Assembly: GCA_003427395.1 (NCBI GenBank) | Contig: BFEA01000208.1 | Span: forward strand, 470,989 to 504,833 | Length of the DNA: 33,845 nt | Source: Chara braunii | Taxonomy: Eukaryota; Streptophyta; Charophyceae; Charales; Characeae | Direction of reading: 5' to 3' | In this document: piece by piece, positions 18,464-28,759 of the stretch | Layout: every line of letters begins with the position of its first letter | How positions within the stretch are numbered: position 1 is the stretch's first letter | Position numbers and translations under genes: made by a program | The notes under the pieces: model-generated | Seen by the model: the letters and a program-made list of their open reading frames with translations, nothing else | Databases searched by the model: none | Told to the model about the DNA's origin: nothing

Positions 18464-18803
18464 TGAGGGCACATACCTGGTATTGGCGATGGTCTGCATG
18501 GGCGACATCTTCAAGTACTTCGGAGGCTGCTGACGTCAACAGTTGCATTGTCAATTAGTAGGCAGACAGTAGTTGTGTAGGAGGTAGGCTGAGCGCCGAG
18601 CGCCAAGTAGGGAGAAGGGCCTGGACACTCATGTTGGTGGTGGCGAGAGCAAGCTCTCATTGACATTGGTTTTCAGTGTTACGAATCTTCATTGGTGTTA
18701 TATTGGTGCATTCCTGCTTTCTGGACGCTGTGATACTATTTGGCCTTCAATGTGATTGTGCAATCTGATTATTGCCATCTCGCTATTGCTCATTTCCCTT
18801 GCA
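17853..18803 (+). repeat. 5' LTR
   Basis: Starts TGCGAGG and ends TTGCA, and aligns along its length with 24661-25598. A TATATAG box lies at 18223-18229, set exactly between the arms GCTCTTTC (18215-18222) and GAAAGAGC (18230-18237). A (GAT)11 stretch lies at 18431-18463, shorter in the 3' LTR. Relative to the 3' LTR it has an extra segment of about 26 bp near 18028-18054 and another near 18193-18220 that includes the left arm. Confidence 0.92.
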
Positions 18804-18806
18804 ATT

Positions 18807-18818
18807 TGGTATCGGAGC
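18807..18818 (+). promoter_or_regulatory. Primer binding site (initiator-Met tRNA)
   Basis: TGGTATCGGAGC, 3 nt after the LTR, matches the known initiator-Met PBS TGGTATCAGAGC at 11 of 12 positions. It fixes the element's orientation and the LTR end. Confidence 0.85.
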
Positions 18819-19454
18819 TGGTTCGAACTGCGCTTCATTGGTTCTTCGCAATAGCTGTTCGGTGCTTCGCATGAAGTGTGGGGCGGTGATAAGGCTTGGG
18901 CGTTGGACGTAAGGCGGCCCAGGGTCGTGTGGGCGCGCCAGGTAGCTATGTGGTGACATTAGGGGTGTACGCTGGATGATGAGCGCCGCTGATGTGGCAG
19001 TTAAGCCGAGGTGGAACTGCATTCTGTTGTTGGTTGTGCCGTGGCAAAGACCGGTCATCATAAATGCACATCAGGTTACCGGTGAGAAATCTGTGGTTGG
19101 GGGCAGCATTATGAGGTACGTTGCTCTCTTCCTTATCTACCCTCTCAATTACTTCTTACTGTGAGGAAGTGAGTTCTGTCTTGAGAGTCCTCTCAATGTG
19201 AGGTGTCGTGAGCGCTCAACCTTGAGAGTTGACACTCTTCCTGGGCAGCAAGATGGTGGGAGACGAGCGATGCCTCTGAAGGGCCTTGGACGAAGCACTG
19301 GGGTCACGGTCACCATGCCAACCCGCTGGGACTAGTACACGCATGCTTTGCCGCAAGTCCTTGGATCTGCTGCTGTGCAATAGAGGTCATGCAGGGCATG
19401 CCAGCCCTTTGAACAGACGCTTTCCAGACCGTCTTTAAATATTTCTGGCAGGGA

Positions 19455-19557
19455 CTCGGTGTTGACTCTGGTTGTGATCGTCGTCCTGATTGCGACGTTA
19501 AATAATTCCTGAGGACCGTGGGGGCTGTCCTAAAACTGTCTCTTGATCAGCCAGATC
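19455..19557 (+). promoter_or_regulatory. Conserved leader block (partner of 11555-11660)
   Basis: It carries GTGTTGA, GTGATCGTCGTC, TTGCGACGTTAAATAATTCC, TGAGGA and CTTGATCAGCC in the same order as the leader of the gag element at 9428-11386. The identical core is 19498-19515. The rest of the 1.3-kb leader (18819-20088) has no coding frame I can assign. Possible roles are RNA packaging, dimerisation or translation control; none is shown. Confidence 0.7.
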
Positions 19558-20088
19558 AAACCGGGTGTAAGGCTCGTTGCATGCAAGGATAAACAAGGTG
19601 CAAGGGCTGGCAGGTCCAGTATAGACTTGGGGCACAAGGGTGGGTCGGATTGCATACCTTCAGACACGTTGCTCAACCAGATGCCTAGGAACGTCGACAC
19701 AAACTGACTACTCAATAGGGATATAGGGAAAGGGTTGCATTCTGGCAGCTGTTCGATGTGGCATGAATTAGATAAACTGCCATTCAGCATACATCTCTGC
19801 AGGGAACATTATTTTTATTATTGATTATTTAGTTGTTACGGACTTGACTAACAACTGACAAACAGCTGCAGATAGAGTAGAATATTTCTTGCTGCATTGC
19901 AATATGTATTAGAGTAATCTAAAAATAGATTTAACGTTCCCTGTAGGATCTGACATTAGTTGACACTAAACTACCTAACTGTTTCTGTCCTGGCCGACCA
20001 GAATTAGTTGTATATCATACTCGGTTGTGTGTCATGCTGAGGTAGGATTCAGTGGGGACTCTAGTTTAGGTCACACACATTGTAGCTC

Positions 20089-21729
20089 ATGAGTGATGCA
20101 AGCACTAGTGAGGAGGAGTTGTTAGTGGACGACCTTAGGATCACTCGTAGAATTGCTCTCAGTTGACCCTTGACTTTCCTAGAGTAAGGTCCAGGAGGCG
20201 AGAGGAAACTGAGGAGAGAGGCTAGAGAGAGGGCAGCCGCAAGGAGAGCGAGGGACGCCGTGGCCAGCGCCAAGTCTAGAACTAAAGCTAGCACAGGTGC
20301 AACCATGGCCACCTCCTCCATGTCGCAGGCCTCTTCACAGGCCACTTTGTCAGGAGTCAGTCAGAGTGGTTCTCAGGCTTCCGTTAGTGTGAGTGTTGGC
20401 TTGCAAGCCAGCCAACAGGCTCAACTCACGCCGGAGGATTATGAAATCCTCCAAGCAGAAGAACTTCAGGATGAGCTGCAGCGACAATTGGATAAGGCAG
20501 CAGAGAGAAGAAGAAGAGCTATAATGAGGAAAGCTAGACTAGGAAGTAGAATGCAGGAGCTAGGCAAACTAGAAGCACCAGACGAGTCGACATTAGATCC
20601 TGCTATACAAGCGCTGCATAGCTCGCTCCTCTGTGTGGTTGAAACGCAGGTTGTTCAACAAGAGGTGTTGGCTGAACTAGTGGCAGGCCAGAAACAGATT
20701 ATGGCTGCACTATAGGTTCCTCATCCATTGATGAGGCAGCCTCGGTTTGTTGTAGCTCCCCCTTCGGTTGCGGGTCCCTCAGTGACGCCGTCGCCGGTAG
20801 GGCCCTTTTTCTCTCCTATGTTTGGCATGCCCCCTCCAGGTGGTTATGTGGCTACTAGTGGTCCGGTTCTTAGAGCTTCAACCGTACCATCCACGACGGT
20901 GGTCACTACAGTCCCATCGTTAGTGCAAGCTCAGGTTAGTGCGCAGCAACCTGTCTCAGTGGCTATGCAGCCACTGCAGCAATCTCCTGGGCCAATGCAG
21001 CCCATCTAGTGGATGCCTAAGATCTCATTGTTGAGTCCTAAACCTTTCTTTGGCGACAGGAAGAAGGACGAGGACCTGGATACCTGTGTGAGGACTGTGC
21101 CTACTTATGTGAGGCACAAGCTCACAAGGCCAGAGCATGAGGTTATAGTTGTTGCCTCCTTTTTAGAGGGATCGACAACACGTTGGTTAAACGGGGTAGT
21201 GCAACAGCAGGGTTATGGTCAGAACTTCGACGCCTGGGCTCAGACCCAAACAGTGGAAGAGTTTGTGCGGCGTGTGTACAATAGGTGGCATGATCCCCAA
21301 GGGGCTCAGACGGCCACCGACGCGATTCACAATCTTTGTGCCAAAAGGTACAAGAATGTATGCGAAGTCACAGGCACCATAGAACGTCTGATCGTAGTAC
21401 CTGGTCTGCGTTTTGACCCACAAGTACTCCTCACAGACTACTTGAGATGTCTACCCTCAGAAGTTGGAACTAAGCTGGTGGATGAGGCGTACATAGACCA
21501 ACATACCTTCGCTACTTTCACCAAGAGAGCCTTAGATATAGAGGCAAAGCTTGGGTCCGCCCATCTGGGTCCAACAGATGGTAGGAGGAACAAGCTTCCC
21601 CAAGATTGGAAGAAGAAGGGTCAGTTATTGTTCGTCGACCATGATGGTCAGACAACGGATATTGACGAGTTCCCAGATCTAGGGGATGAAACAAAGCATG
21701 ATGGTGGCACCTATCAAGCAAAAGGCTAG
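20089..21729 (+). pseudogene. gag of the Ty3 element (capsid), several nonsense codons
   Basis: One frame from ATG 20089 (starting MSDASTSEEELLVDD) to 21727. It is broken by TGA 20164, TAA 20185, TAG 20713 and TAG 21007. The N-terminal part is Ser/Gln-rich, then a charged helix (EDYEILQAEELQDELQRQL), then a Pro/Val/Gln-rich linker (20728-21009). The capsid region (21013-21600) has the retrotransposon gag look: ARG-rich turns, FLEGSTTRWLNGV, and WAQTQTVEEFVRRVYNRW. It forms the particle shell in intact relatives. The frame moves by one base near 21690-21727, after which the zinc knuckle follows. Confidence 0.85.
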
Positions 21730-21999
21730 GGGGACCGAGAAGAAGAAGGTAGTCTGGTCTACGGGTCAGGGCGACCAAGGAACACCCGCATGGGTAAAAC
21801 TTGGTTTAGATTATGAGGTGTGGAGGGACCGAGTTGCTAGGGGCACATGCATGAACTGTGGCAACTATGGCCACACGTCGAGGACTTGCCGAGGCAAGAA
21901 GGTCACAACGAGGGTACCCCCTCCAATAGTAGTGGGCTTATCCTCGAATCCTGGCAGTGCTTTTGCGAGCACTTCGCAGGGAAACACCTCGGGCCAGTA
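21686..21999 (+). pseudogene. gag C-terminus with CCHC zinc knuckle
   Basis: In the second frame, CMNCGNYGHTSRTC at about 21850-21891 is an intact CX2CX4HX4C nucleocapsid finger, which binds the element's RNA. The preceding PAWVKLGLDYEVWRDRV belongs to the same protein. The frame ends at TAG about 21998, and the protease continues in the first frame, so a second shift lies near 22000. Confidence 0.85.
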
Positions 22000-22000
22000 G

Positions 22001-22389
22001 GAGTGTTAGCCGCTTTTACTTGTGCTGAAGTGGTAACGTTGCCTTCCCCACTTCAGGCATTGGCCAAGGCTAGTGACCTGAACATCGCCCCGCAGACACA
22101 TTTAGACCCACCGACACTCTATTCGAGAGATGTGTCTGAGTCCTTAGAAGACTTACAGTCTGAGTGGTGGGGGAAGGACCCCAGAGACTCTTGGGCGATG
22201 ATTAGTAGAGGTCCAAAGGGTGAACATTTCGTGGTAGAGGTTGATGTAGGTGGCCGCAAAGTGGGTGCCTTCGCAGACATAGGCACTACATGGAATTTCA
22301 TCAGTCGTGCTTGTGTGGATACACTGCGCTGAGGGGACCAAGTGCAGCGGCTTAGCAGGACTGTAGAGTCTACGCTAGCCAACAAGCAC
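22001..22389 (+). pseudogene. Aspartic protease (partial)
   Basis: FVVEVDVGGRKVGAFADIG followed by TTWNFIS is a retropepsin active-site region. The usual D-S/T-G-A is D-I-G-T here, so a key residue is changed. TGA at 22330 interrupts it, and reading through, the homology continues to about 22389 (ESTLANKHG). Then the sequence jumps into RT motif B. The C-terminal part of the protease is deleted. Confidence 0.75.
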
Positions 22390-23272
22390 GGACATTCCAG
22401 CACGCCATGAATAGGATATTTCATGATTATTAGACAAGTTCATCGTCGTGTACTTCGACGATATCCTTATCTTTAGTAAGACTGAAAAGGAGCACGCTGA
22501 GCGCTTGAAAATAGTGTTAGGTCTCCTAAGACAGCACCAATACAAGGTTAACTTGGAGAAATGCGAGTTTGGTTGCACCAAGATCTTGTACTTGGGTCAT
22601 GAAATCTTCGCGGATGGGTTGAGGCCGGACGATGCTAAAGTGACCAACATACGAGACTGGCCCAGACCTCAGACTGTCACTGAGGTCAGATTGTTTTTGG
22701 GGATGACGGGCTACCATCGTCCGTTTGTGAAAAACTATAGTACTATAGCTTCCCCATTAACAAATCTTACCCGCCTTGACACCCCTTGGGAGTGGACAGA
22801 AGAGTGTGAGGCAGCCTTCAAGAAATTGAAGTATGCTCTAACACACTATGAAGTCCTCAAACTTCCTGATCCTGAGCAGCCATTCGCAGTGACCACAGAC
22901 GCCAGTCAATATGGCATAGGCGCGGTCCTTGTGCAGAAGGAGGGGAAAAAGTTGAGGCCGATCGAGTATCTGAGTAAGAAGATGTCATCTCAAAAGCTAG
23001 CGAAGTCCACGTATGAGCGTGAGCTTTATGCCCTATATAGAGCGCTGGTCCACAGGAGGCACTCGGACTATCTGGGCGCGTTAGTGACCGAGTTTGGCAT
23101 ATCTGACGAACTTACTCGATCACTGGTGGAAGCCTATCAAGAAGATCCAGTTTTGTCTGAGATCATTCACAAACTAGAGGCTAAGGACAATGCTACCTCC
23201 GATGAGTTTGTGATGGTCAATGGATTGTTGTTTCTTGATAAGGCAGGAAATAAAAGACTGTGTTCCAACTAG
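22390..23272 (+). pseudogene. Reverse transcriptase (C-terminal half) and truncated RNase H
   Basis: The sequence enters at TFQHAMNRIF (RT motif B region) and, after a one-base loss near 22428, runs into VVYFDDILIFSK, the YxDD catalytic box (22451-22462), intact here as YFDD. The thumb/connection follows with YLGHEI and FLGMTGYHRPFVKNYS. RNase H starts at FAVTTDASQYGIGAVL with its first Asp, and YERELYAL carries its Glu. It then jumps after ALVH into a segment (DYLGALVTEFGISD) normally found after RNase H. RT motif A and the later RNase H acidic residues are therefore missing. A two-base loss near 23260 ends the frame at 23272. Confidence 0.9.
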
Positions 23273-24398
23273 AGAGTCTTTGCGTAGTTTATTTTTAGGT
23301 GAATGCCATGATGCAACTGGACATTTCGGGTATAGGAAAACTTAAGTGAATGTAGTACATAAATTTTGGTGGCCTTCTATGATGGAAGATGCCAAGAAGT
23401 ATGTCAAAACCTGCCAAGTCTGTCAACGTGACACACCTAGGACTCAGGCTCCGCTTGGGCTCATTAAGCCCTTGCCGATTCCTGAAGGTACTGGTCAGAG
23501 TGTGTCCATGGACTTCATGGATACCCTTGTGACTAGCAGGTCTGGGAAACGACACATCTTCGTTATAGTAGACCGCTTTTCCAAGTATGCAAGACTTGTC
23601 GCTATGTCTGAGACTGCTAAAATTGACTACATCATCAGACTAGTAATGGATAACTGGGTACACGACTTCGGTTTACCGAAGTCTATCGTTAGTGACCGGG
23701 ATGTACGTTTTACAAGTGAACTGTGGCAAAGCACAGCCAAGCAGATGGGAACCAGACTGCAAATGACATCAGGGAACCACCCTGATTCAAATGGTCAGGC
23801 GGAGCAGATGAACCGAGTAGTGCAGCACATGCTTCGGCATTACATCAAGCCAAGTCAGGACGACTGGGACAAGAAGCTACCACTCGTCGCCAGCCTGTAC
23901 AACAACACTGTGCACAACACTACTGGCAGGACTCCCAACCAACTGCATCTTGGTTGGAAGCCCAGATCCGCTCTCGACTACCTATTGCCTGAAAATCAGG
24001 CAACTGCAGCACCTGGTAGCATAGAGTTCGCCGTCAAATATGAACAGATGCTGCAGCAGGCCGTAGAAAATATTAGAAAGTCTCAAGATGCCATGATTGC
24101 ATCCGAGAACAAGCACAAACGGCCTTGTAAATTTCAGCTAGGGGACAGAGTCTGGGTAAAGTCATTTGAACTGGGGCAGGAAGTAGGTATCTTCAGGAAA
24201 CTGATGCCACAGTATTTCGGTCCATGGGAGGTCCTAGACATAGTGGGCGATCAAGAGGATGGGCCTTCCTACGTGATTCATGTTCCCCCTCATCTACGTA
24301 CACACCCTGTATTCCATGCCTCGAAGGTAGCACCTTTCGCAAAGTTTGCACAGTTCCCTTCAAGACGGTCAATGCTGCCCCCAACCATGGATGGTTAA
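23273..24398 (+). pseudogene. Integrase of the Ty3 element
   Basis: The zinc-binding HHCC part is visible (GECHDATGHFGY, then TCQVCQRD) and is crossed by TAA at 23343. The catalytic core keeps all three acidic residues in context: SMDFMDTLV, VSDRDVRFTSELW and SNGQAEQMNR (D, D, E). The C-terminal part has the GPWEVLDIVG and HPVFHASKV signatures of Ty3 integrases. From 23346 to 24398 it is one open frame of 350 codons, the best preserved protein of the element. The enzyme inserts the cDNA into the chromosome. Confidence 0.92.
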
Positions 24399-24660
24399 GT
24401 GGACATCGACCAGATCGTGGAGCATCGAGTGATGCCTGTACCTCGACCACCGGGCAGAGGCCGCCCTCCTAAGCCAAAAATGCAATACCGGGTCAGATTC
24501 AAACATCATCTGGATCCCAGCGAAGATCGGTGGTTCACCAGAGAAGAATTCATGAGAACTGCACCTCAAGTCATTGCAGGCTACAAAAGAGATCTCAAAG
24601 GGAAGATGCCTGCAGAATCGAAGACTTCTCAGAGGACTATCGAAGTACAGGAGGAGGGAA
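24399..24660 (+). pseudogene. Chromodomain tail of pol
   Basis: Same frame as the integrase but after a TAA at 24396-24398. It reads VDIDQIVEHRV, GRGRPPKPKMQYRVRF and DPSEDRWFTREEF, the order of a chromovirus chromodomain (start motif, Tyr-x-Val-arg/lys strand, W-x-x-x-E-E helix). In relatives it steers integration toward particular chromatin marks. The frame runs on about 60 bp into the 3' LTR. Confidence 0.85.
24649..24660 (+). promoter_or_regulatory. Polypurine tract
   Basis: AGGAGGAGGGAA directly before the TG of the 3' LTR. It is the plus-strand primer site and confirms the LTR start. Confidence 0.85.
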
Positions 24661-25598
24661 TGCGAGAATTTGGGTCCTCGGCAGGCCTAAGGGCCCCCCT
24701 GTTGAATACGTGTCCGCCCTAAGTGAAGGCGGGCCTAACAAATCACGAGAGGCCCTCAACTGTCAATTTCGTATTTGGGGGTCCAGACAGTTGCGACGCG
24801 CCAGTTGGTTAAGGGAAATACAGGCCAAGCAACATCCCAAGAATGCAGGCCCTGGGCGAGAATCGCAGCCTCATACACTCACAGTTGTGAGGCCCCACCG
24901 AAGGAGGCCCAGTAGCCGCAACACAAGCGCAACATCCTGGGGCCTACGGGAAGCTTATGGGCCCAGGCCAGTCCAGCTATATAGGAAAGAGGTCGCCACC
25001 GGCAGCTCATTCAGGCACTTGCAGGCTAGTGGCAGTGCTGCTGGAGCAGACGGTCGTGGGCTGCTGCTGACGCTGAGAGGCGAGGTGCTGGCGCGGTCGT
25101 GCAGGGAGCAGGGCGCTGCTGAGGGCAGCGCCATAACCCAGCCTCCATAGCTGGTTGGGCTTGGACTACAGTGAGGCAAAGGGGTGGTCTTCGGGTGTAC
25201 AGAGTGAAGACGTGGAAGTAAGACAGGGGAGAGAGAAGGATGATAATGATGATGATGTGAGGGCACATACCTGGTATTGGCGATGGTCTGCATGGGCGAC
25301 ATCTTCAAGTACTTCGGAGGCTGCTGACGTCAACAGTTGCATTGTCAATAAGTAGGTAGAGAGTAGCTGTGTAGGAAGTAGGCTGGGTGCCGAGCGCCAA
25401 GTAGGGAGATAGGGCCTGGACACTAATGTTGGTGGTGGCGAGAGCAAGCTCTCATTGAAATTGGTTTTCAGTGTTACGAATCTTCATTGGTGTTGTATTG
25501 GTGCATTCCCGCTTTCTGGACACTGTGATACTATTTTGCCTTCAATGTGATTGTGCAATCTGGTAATTGTCATCTCGCTATTGCTCATTTTCCTTGCA
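24661..25598 (+). repeat. 3' LTR
   Basis: Aligns with the 5' LTR from TGCGAG to TTGCA. The TATATAG box is kept (24978-24984), but the left arm of the inverted repeat around it is lost by an indel. An extra segment of about 50 bp lies near 25150-25205. The GAT stretch is short and interrupted (25239-25257). Confidence 0.92.
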
Positions 25599-25600
25599 AT

Positions 25601-25780
25601 AACGCATATGCGTTGTAAACAAATACAACACATAGGGTGTTTTGAACTGTTTTCTGTTCAAATACAACACATATGCGTTCTATTTGAATAACCCTCAATT
25701 TCGAATACAACGCTTATGCTTTCTATTAGATTTTTTTTCAAATTCAAGAACTCGAATACAACACATATGCGTTATGTTCG
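25601..25780. repeat. Palindromic AACGCATATGCGTT and AATACAACACATATGCGTT repeats
   Basis: A perfect 14-bp palindrome AACGCATATGCGTT starts two bases after the 3' LTR. Three related copies, GAATACAACRCWTATGCKTT or close, follow at about 25659, 25705 and 25755, spaced 46-50 bp. No function known. They are absent from the 5' flank of the element. Confidence 0.8.
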
Positions 25781-26300
25781 GGGGAAAGAGTTAGCGTCGC
25801 ATCTATCCCAGCCCCAGAACAAAGCAACCCGTTATTTGCCCCTAAGCCCTATAGGGCATTCACCTCCCTCCTTGAGAAGCCCCTGCAGAGTAGTGCTCCC
25901 CTCCTTAAGATACTCCCACCAGCCCGTCAAAAGTAAGCACCCATCAACGCAGCGATGAAAGTCAAGCACTAGAGAAATTTACGAACCTGAACACAAATTT
26001 CCAACGAACGAAAAAAAGCGTGGCAAAAACCTAAAACACTTAACATCTATATTCCAAGATAATTAAGGGAGAACTAAGGTAGAGAATAATGAAATTTGGG
26101 CAGTCACATCCTTCTTGGAAATCTGCCCAGCCGCCCAGCGGTGCAAGTCCCCCGTGCGGTGTCCCGTGCGCCGAGAGCGCAAAAAAAAAAAAAAAAAACG
26201 AGACGGACCGGTTTCGGGGTCTTGGCGGCTCCCGGGGGTGTGCGCCGCTGCCAGGCCCTACCGTTTTTTTTTTGAGCCGTCGAGAGGGCTCGGGGGCTGT
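25781..26300. other. Unassigned sequence
   Basis: No gene recognised. It contains A18 at 26180-26197 and a run of T at 26264-26273. Confidence 0.5.
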
Positions 26301-26433
26301 TCAAAATGTGCCCGAATCTGGGGCATTCAATCTTTGCGATCGACGGCCCAGATTCGGGTACTTTTGAAAGAACCGCCCATGCGATTTCGCGTGGGCTTTG
26401 AGATTTGAATGCCCTCACAAAACCGCATGGGCG
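26301..26433. repeat. Nested inverted repeats (fold-back)
   Basis: CCCGAATCTGGG (26311-26322) pairs perfectly with CCCAGATTCGGG (26347-26358). The pairing extends outward with GTTC and AAAA on both sides. CGCCCATGCG (26374-26383) pairs with CGCATGGGCG (26424-26433). A third pairing links GGGCATTCAA (26321-26330) with TTTGAATGCCC (26404-26414), so the parts can refold in more than one way. Confidence 0.75.
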
Positions 26434-26521
26434 CTTCCCCACACTCAACTAGCGCCCCCGCCGGCTTTCTTTGACCCCGCTTCCCACTGCCCATCACGTT
26501 CCGCCCGCCATGGCACGGTTA

Positions 26522-26627
26522 GTCGTCTTCGTCTTCGTGTTCGTCTTCGTCTTCTTCTTCTTCTTCGCCGCTGTCTTCTTCTTCTTCTTCTTTAATCTTC
26601 TTCTTCTTCTTCTTCTTCTTCTTCTTC
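26522..26627. repeat. TTC-rich triplet tract
   Basis: GTC/TTC then TTC triplets on the plus strand, a smaller relative of the tract at 7998. An ATG in good context (26510) opens a frame of Val-Phe and Phe repeats through it; I do not regard it as a gene. Confidence 0.9.
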
Positions 26628-26639
26628 GTGAACGTGAAT

Positions 26640-27190
26640 TGACTAGGGGGTTATGGGGTGGAGTGGGGCGTTGCGGTTCTTACGTTTTTCAGGGATGATG
26701 TGGACCTTGCAGGCAAGTGATCGAGCAAACAACAACTTGCAGGGGTTTTCGAAGAAAACAAAAAAACAACGCCCCCCAGTAACTAACCCCAGGTTCCCCA
26801 TAAAACAAACTCCAATAATAAAGGGAATAAGTGAGGACTAAGGTTGAGAACCACGAAATTAGATTTTAAATGTATAAGATATTTAATTATTGAATAATTA
26901 TCTTCATAATAAGACTGGTATGAAGAGAAGGATCACAAAAATTTGAGGAATATTATTAGGAATCTATAGGATAGTGATTGGTTTGATGATTTGTGATGGT
27001 AACTAGGGTTGATGATTGGGATGGTAAATTAGATAGAAGAGAAGTATAAAATTACATTTCCGTGCCGAATAGGGATGCTGCCTCCATGGGAGCAATGGCT
27101 GAGGCTCCTCCAGCCCTAATGGGAAGAGGTGTGGGACCTATGGGTTCACTTTGTATGCAATTGCTTAATTTGAGCCTTGGGCACTAGGCT
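26640..27190. other. Unassigned sequence
   Basis: AT-rich 26860-27060, nothing recognised. The stretch 27060-27190 ends in an AAG repeat (27193-27222), which could be the tail of a small retroposon, but I cannot identify pol III boxes in it. Confidence 0.4.
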
Positions 27191-27300
27191 CCTTAAGAAG
27201 AAGAAGAAGAAGAAGAAGAAGAGAAAATAGAAAGAGGAATTCCTTAAAAAACTAGCAAGGTAAACTAGAGAAAATCAGATTAAGAGAAAACGTGAGATCC

Positions 27301-27650
27301 TCCCCCCCCCCCCTCCGCTTCACTCGAAGTCGCTATCCCCAAGCCTTTCGCCTACCCTTCCTCCCCATCTCTCCCTCCTTCCCTCTCCTCTTCATACCTC
27401 GCCTCCTCCCACACCCTTCCTTTCTCCACTTTCTCCCATCATCACCCAGCCTCACCCTTCTTCTTCCCCAGAAGAGTAGAGCTGAGCAGCAGAGAGCAAA
27501 GCAGAGATGAAGAGTGAATGAAGGAAAAGGCGAAAAACAAGGAGAGAGGGAAGGGAGAGGAGAATAAGAGATCAAGATGGAGGGAAGGAGGAGGAAATGA
27601 TATCAAATAAAGAAAGGGGAAAAGAGAGAAGAACAGCAAAAAGGATAGGT
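27301..27650. repeat. Pyrimidine-to-purine strand switch
   Basis: The plus strand is nearly all C and T from 27301 (C run) to about 27470, then nearly all A and G to about 27645. Frames through it are Pro/Ser/Leu or Lys/Arg-rich and look like composition, not genes. Confidence 0.8.
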
Positions 27651-28045
27651 GCCTATTATTATGAGTCCCCTACCGTCCTATTCCTTTAATACTCGCGCTC
27701 TACAACGATACGAAGATGATGATGATTACAAGGCTCTTGAAAGCCGTACGTTGCGAGTGATGATGCTACCCAGCCGCAGTTGATGGAACTGATGTAGTCG
27801 CCGAGCTGGTGATGATCCTCCAAACTGCTTATGAAAACGCCCCACCGACGTCCCTCCAGTCAAGGGAGGTCTAACGGGGCTATAAGAACCCCCCATAGAA
27901 ACCATCCCTATGCTGGCTCGAGTCCCCCAGTTGACACCAGTAGACAAGAGCGTCATTGACACCACGACGGTGACCACGTGCCTGATGTGGCTGTTCAATG
28001 ACGAACGACGCTGGTGAAGGAAGCCCCTGGCCAGCCGCAAGCGCT

Positions 28046-28447
28046 AGCAGCACCGACAGCATGAGCAGCACCTCCACCGCCAGCAACATCGCCAGCACGA
28101 GCAGCACCGCAAGCGCGAGCAGCACCGCCAGTGCGACCAGCACCGCCACACAAGCAGCACCTCAAAGCGAGCAGCACCACAAGCACGAGCAGCATCGCCA
28201 ACACGAGCAGCACCGCCAGTGCGAGCAGCACCGCCACACAAGCAGCACCTCAAAGCGAGCAGCACCGCAAGCGCGAGCAGCATCGCCGACACGAGCAGCA
28301 CTGCCAGTGCGAGCAGCACCGCCACATGAGCAGCACCTCAAAGCGAGCAGCACCGCAAGCGCGAGCAACATCGCCAACACGAGCAGCACCGCCACACGAG
28401 CAGCACCTCAAAGCGAGCAGCACCGCAAGCGTGAGCGAGCAGCACCA
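28046..28447. repeat. Minisatellite, 88-bp higher-order unit of 15- and 18-bp parts
   Basis: Built of variants of GAGCAGCACCGCCAGT and GAGCAGCACCGCAAGC. The marker CAGCACCTCAAAGCG occurs at 28155, 28243, 28331 and 28401 (spacing 88, 88, 70), so the last unit lacks one 18-bp part. Open frames on both strands (Ser-Thr-Ala, Glu-Gln-His-Arg, or Leu-Ala-Val) follow from the repeat lacking stops. Confidence 0.9.
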
Positions 28448-28759
28448 CTAACCCATCTGAAGCATATGTTGTCGGTGCATTGACATGAAATGATGGAACC
28501 CTTTTTTTTTTCCCTTCTCTTTGCTGGTACCCGTTTGATTTCCTGGGTGGCCAATTTGCTGTTATTACATCCGAAGAATTTGTGGAACTAGTTCATGTCG
28601 TTCGTTGGTCACTTTTCTTCTGTATTGTGATCAATGGTCCACCACTTCATCCTCTTACAACTTGTCGACTTCCCAATTATTTGTCCCAAGTGATCCCTTG
28701 GTCCCAGATGGGTCCCAATTGTTCCAAATAAATGGAACCGGCAACGAGTTATGTCAGCT
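28448..28759. other. Unassigned sequence
   Basis: No gene recognised between the minisatellite and the plastid-derived block. Confidence 0.5.

Larger units (their letters stand above)
17853..25598 (+). mobile_element. Ty3/gypsy chromovirus-type LTR retrotransposon, full length but defective
   Basis: The 7.7-kb element has 5' LTR, PBS, long leader, gag, PR, RT-RNase H, integrase, chromodomain, PPT and 3' LTR, all on the plus strand. Integrase after RT is the Ty3 order, and a C-terminal chromodomain marks a chromovirus. It carries at least six in-frame nonsense codons and several frameshifts. Two internal deletions remove the RT N-terminal half and the second half of RNase H. The two LTRs differ by several indels, so the insertion is old. 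No 5-bp target duplication is visible. Confidence 0.93.

Noticed and set aside
20164-24398. All nonsense codons in the retroelements could come from C-to-T change (CAA, CAG, CGA), as by methylation and deamination
   Set aside because: Every stop codon is one C-to-T step from a sense codon, so this pattern carries no evidence without intact relatives to compare.
17848-25603. Possible target-site duplication of the Ty3 element (CATAG before, ATAAC after)
   Set aside because: The five bases do not match, and sliding the LTR borders by a few bases does not give a perfect match.
26510-26698. ATG in good context opening a hydrophobic Val-Phe frame like a signal peptide
   Set aside because: The frame is made by GTC/TTC triplets and continues as poly-Phe and poly-Leu.
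28046-28447. Possible low-complexity protein (Ser-Thr-Ala or Glu-Gln-His-Arg repeats)
   Set aside because: Open on several frames of both strands, as expected from the minisatellite itself.
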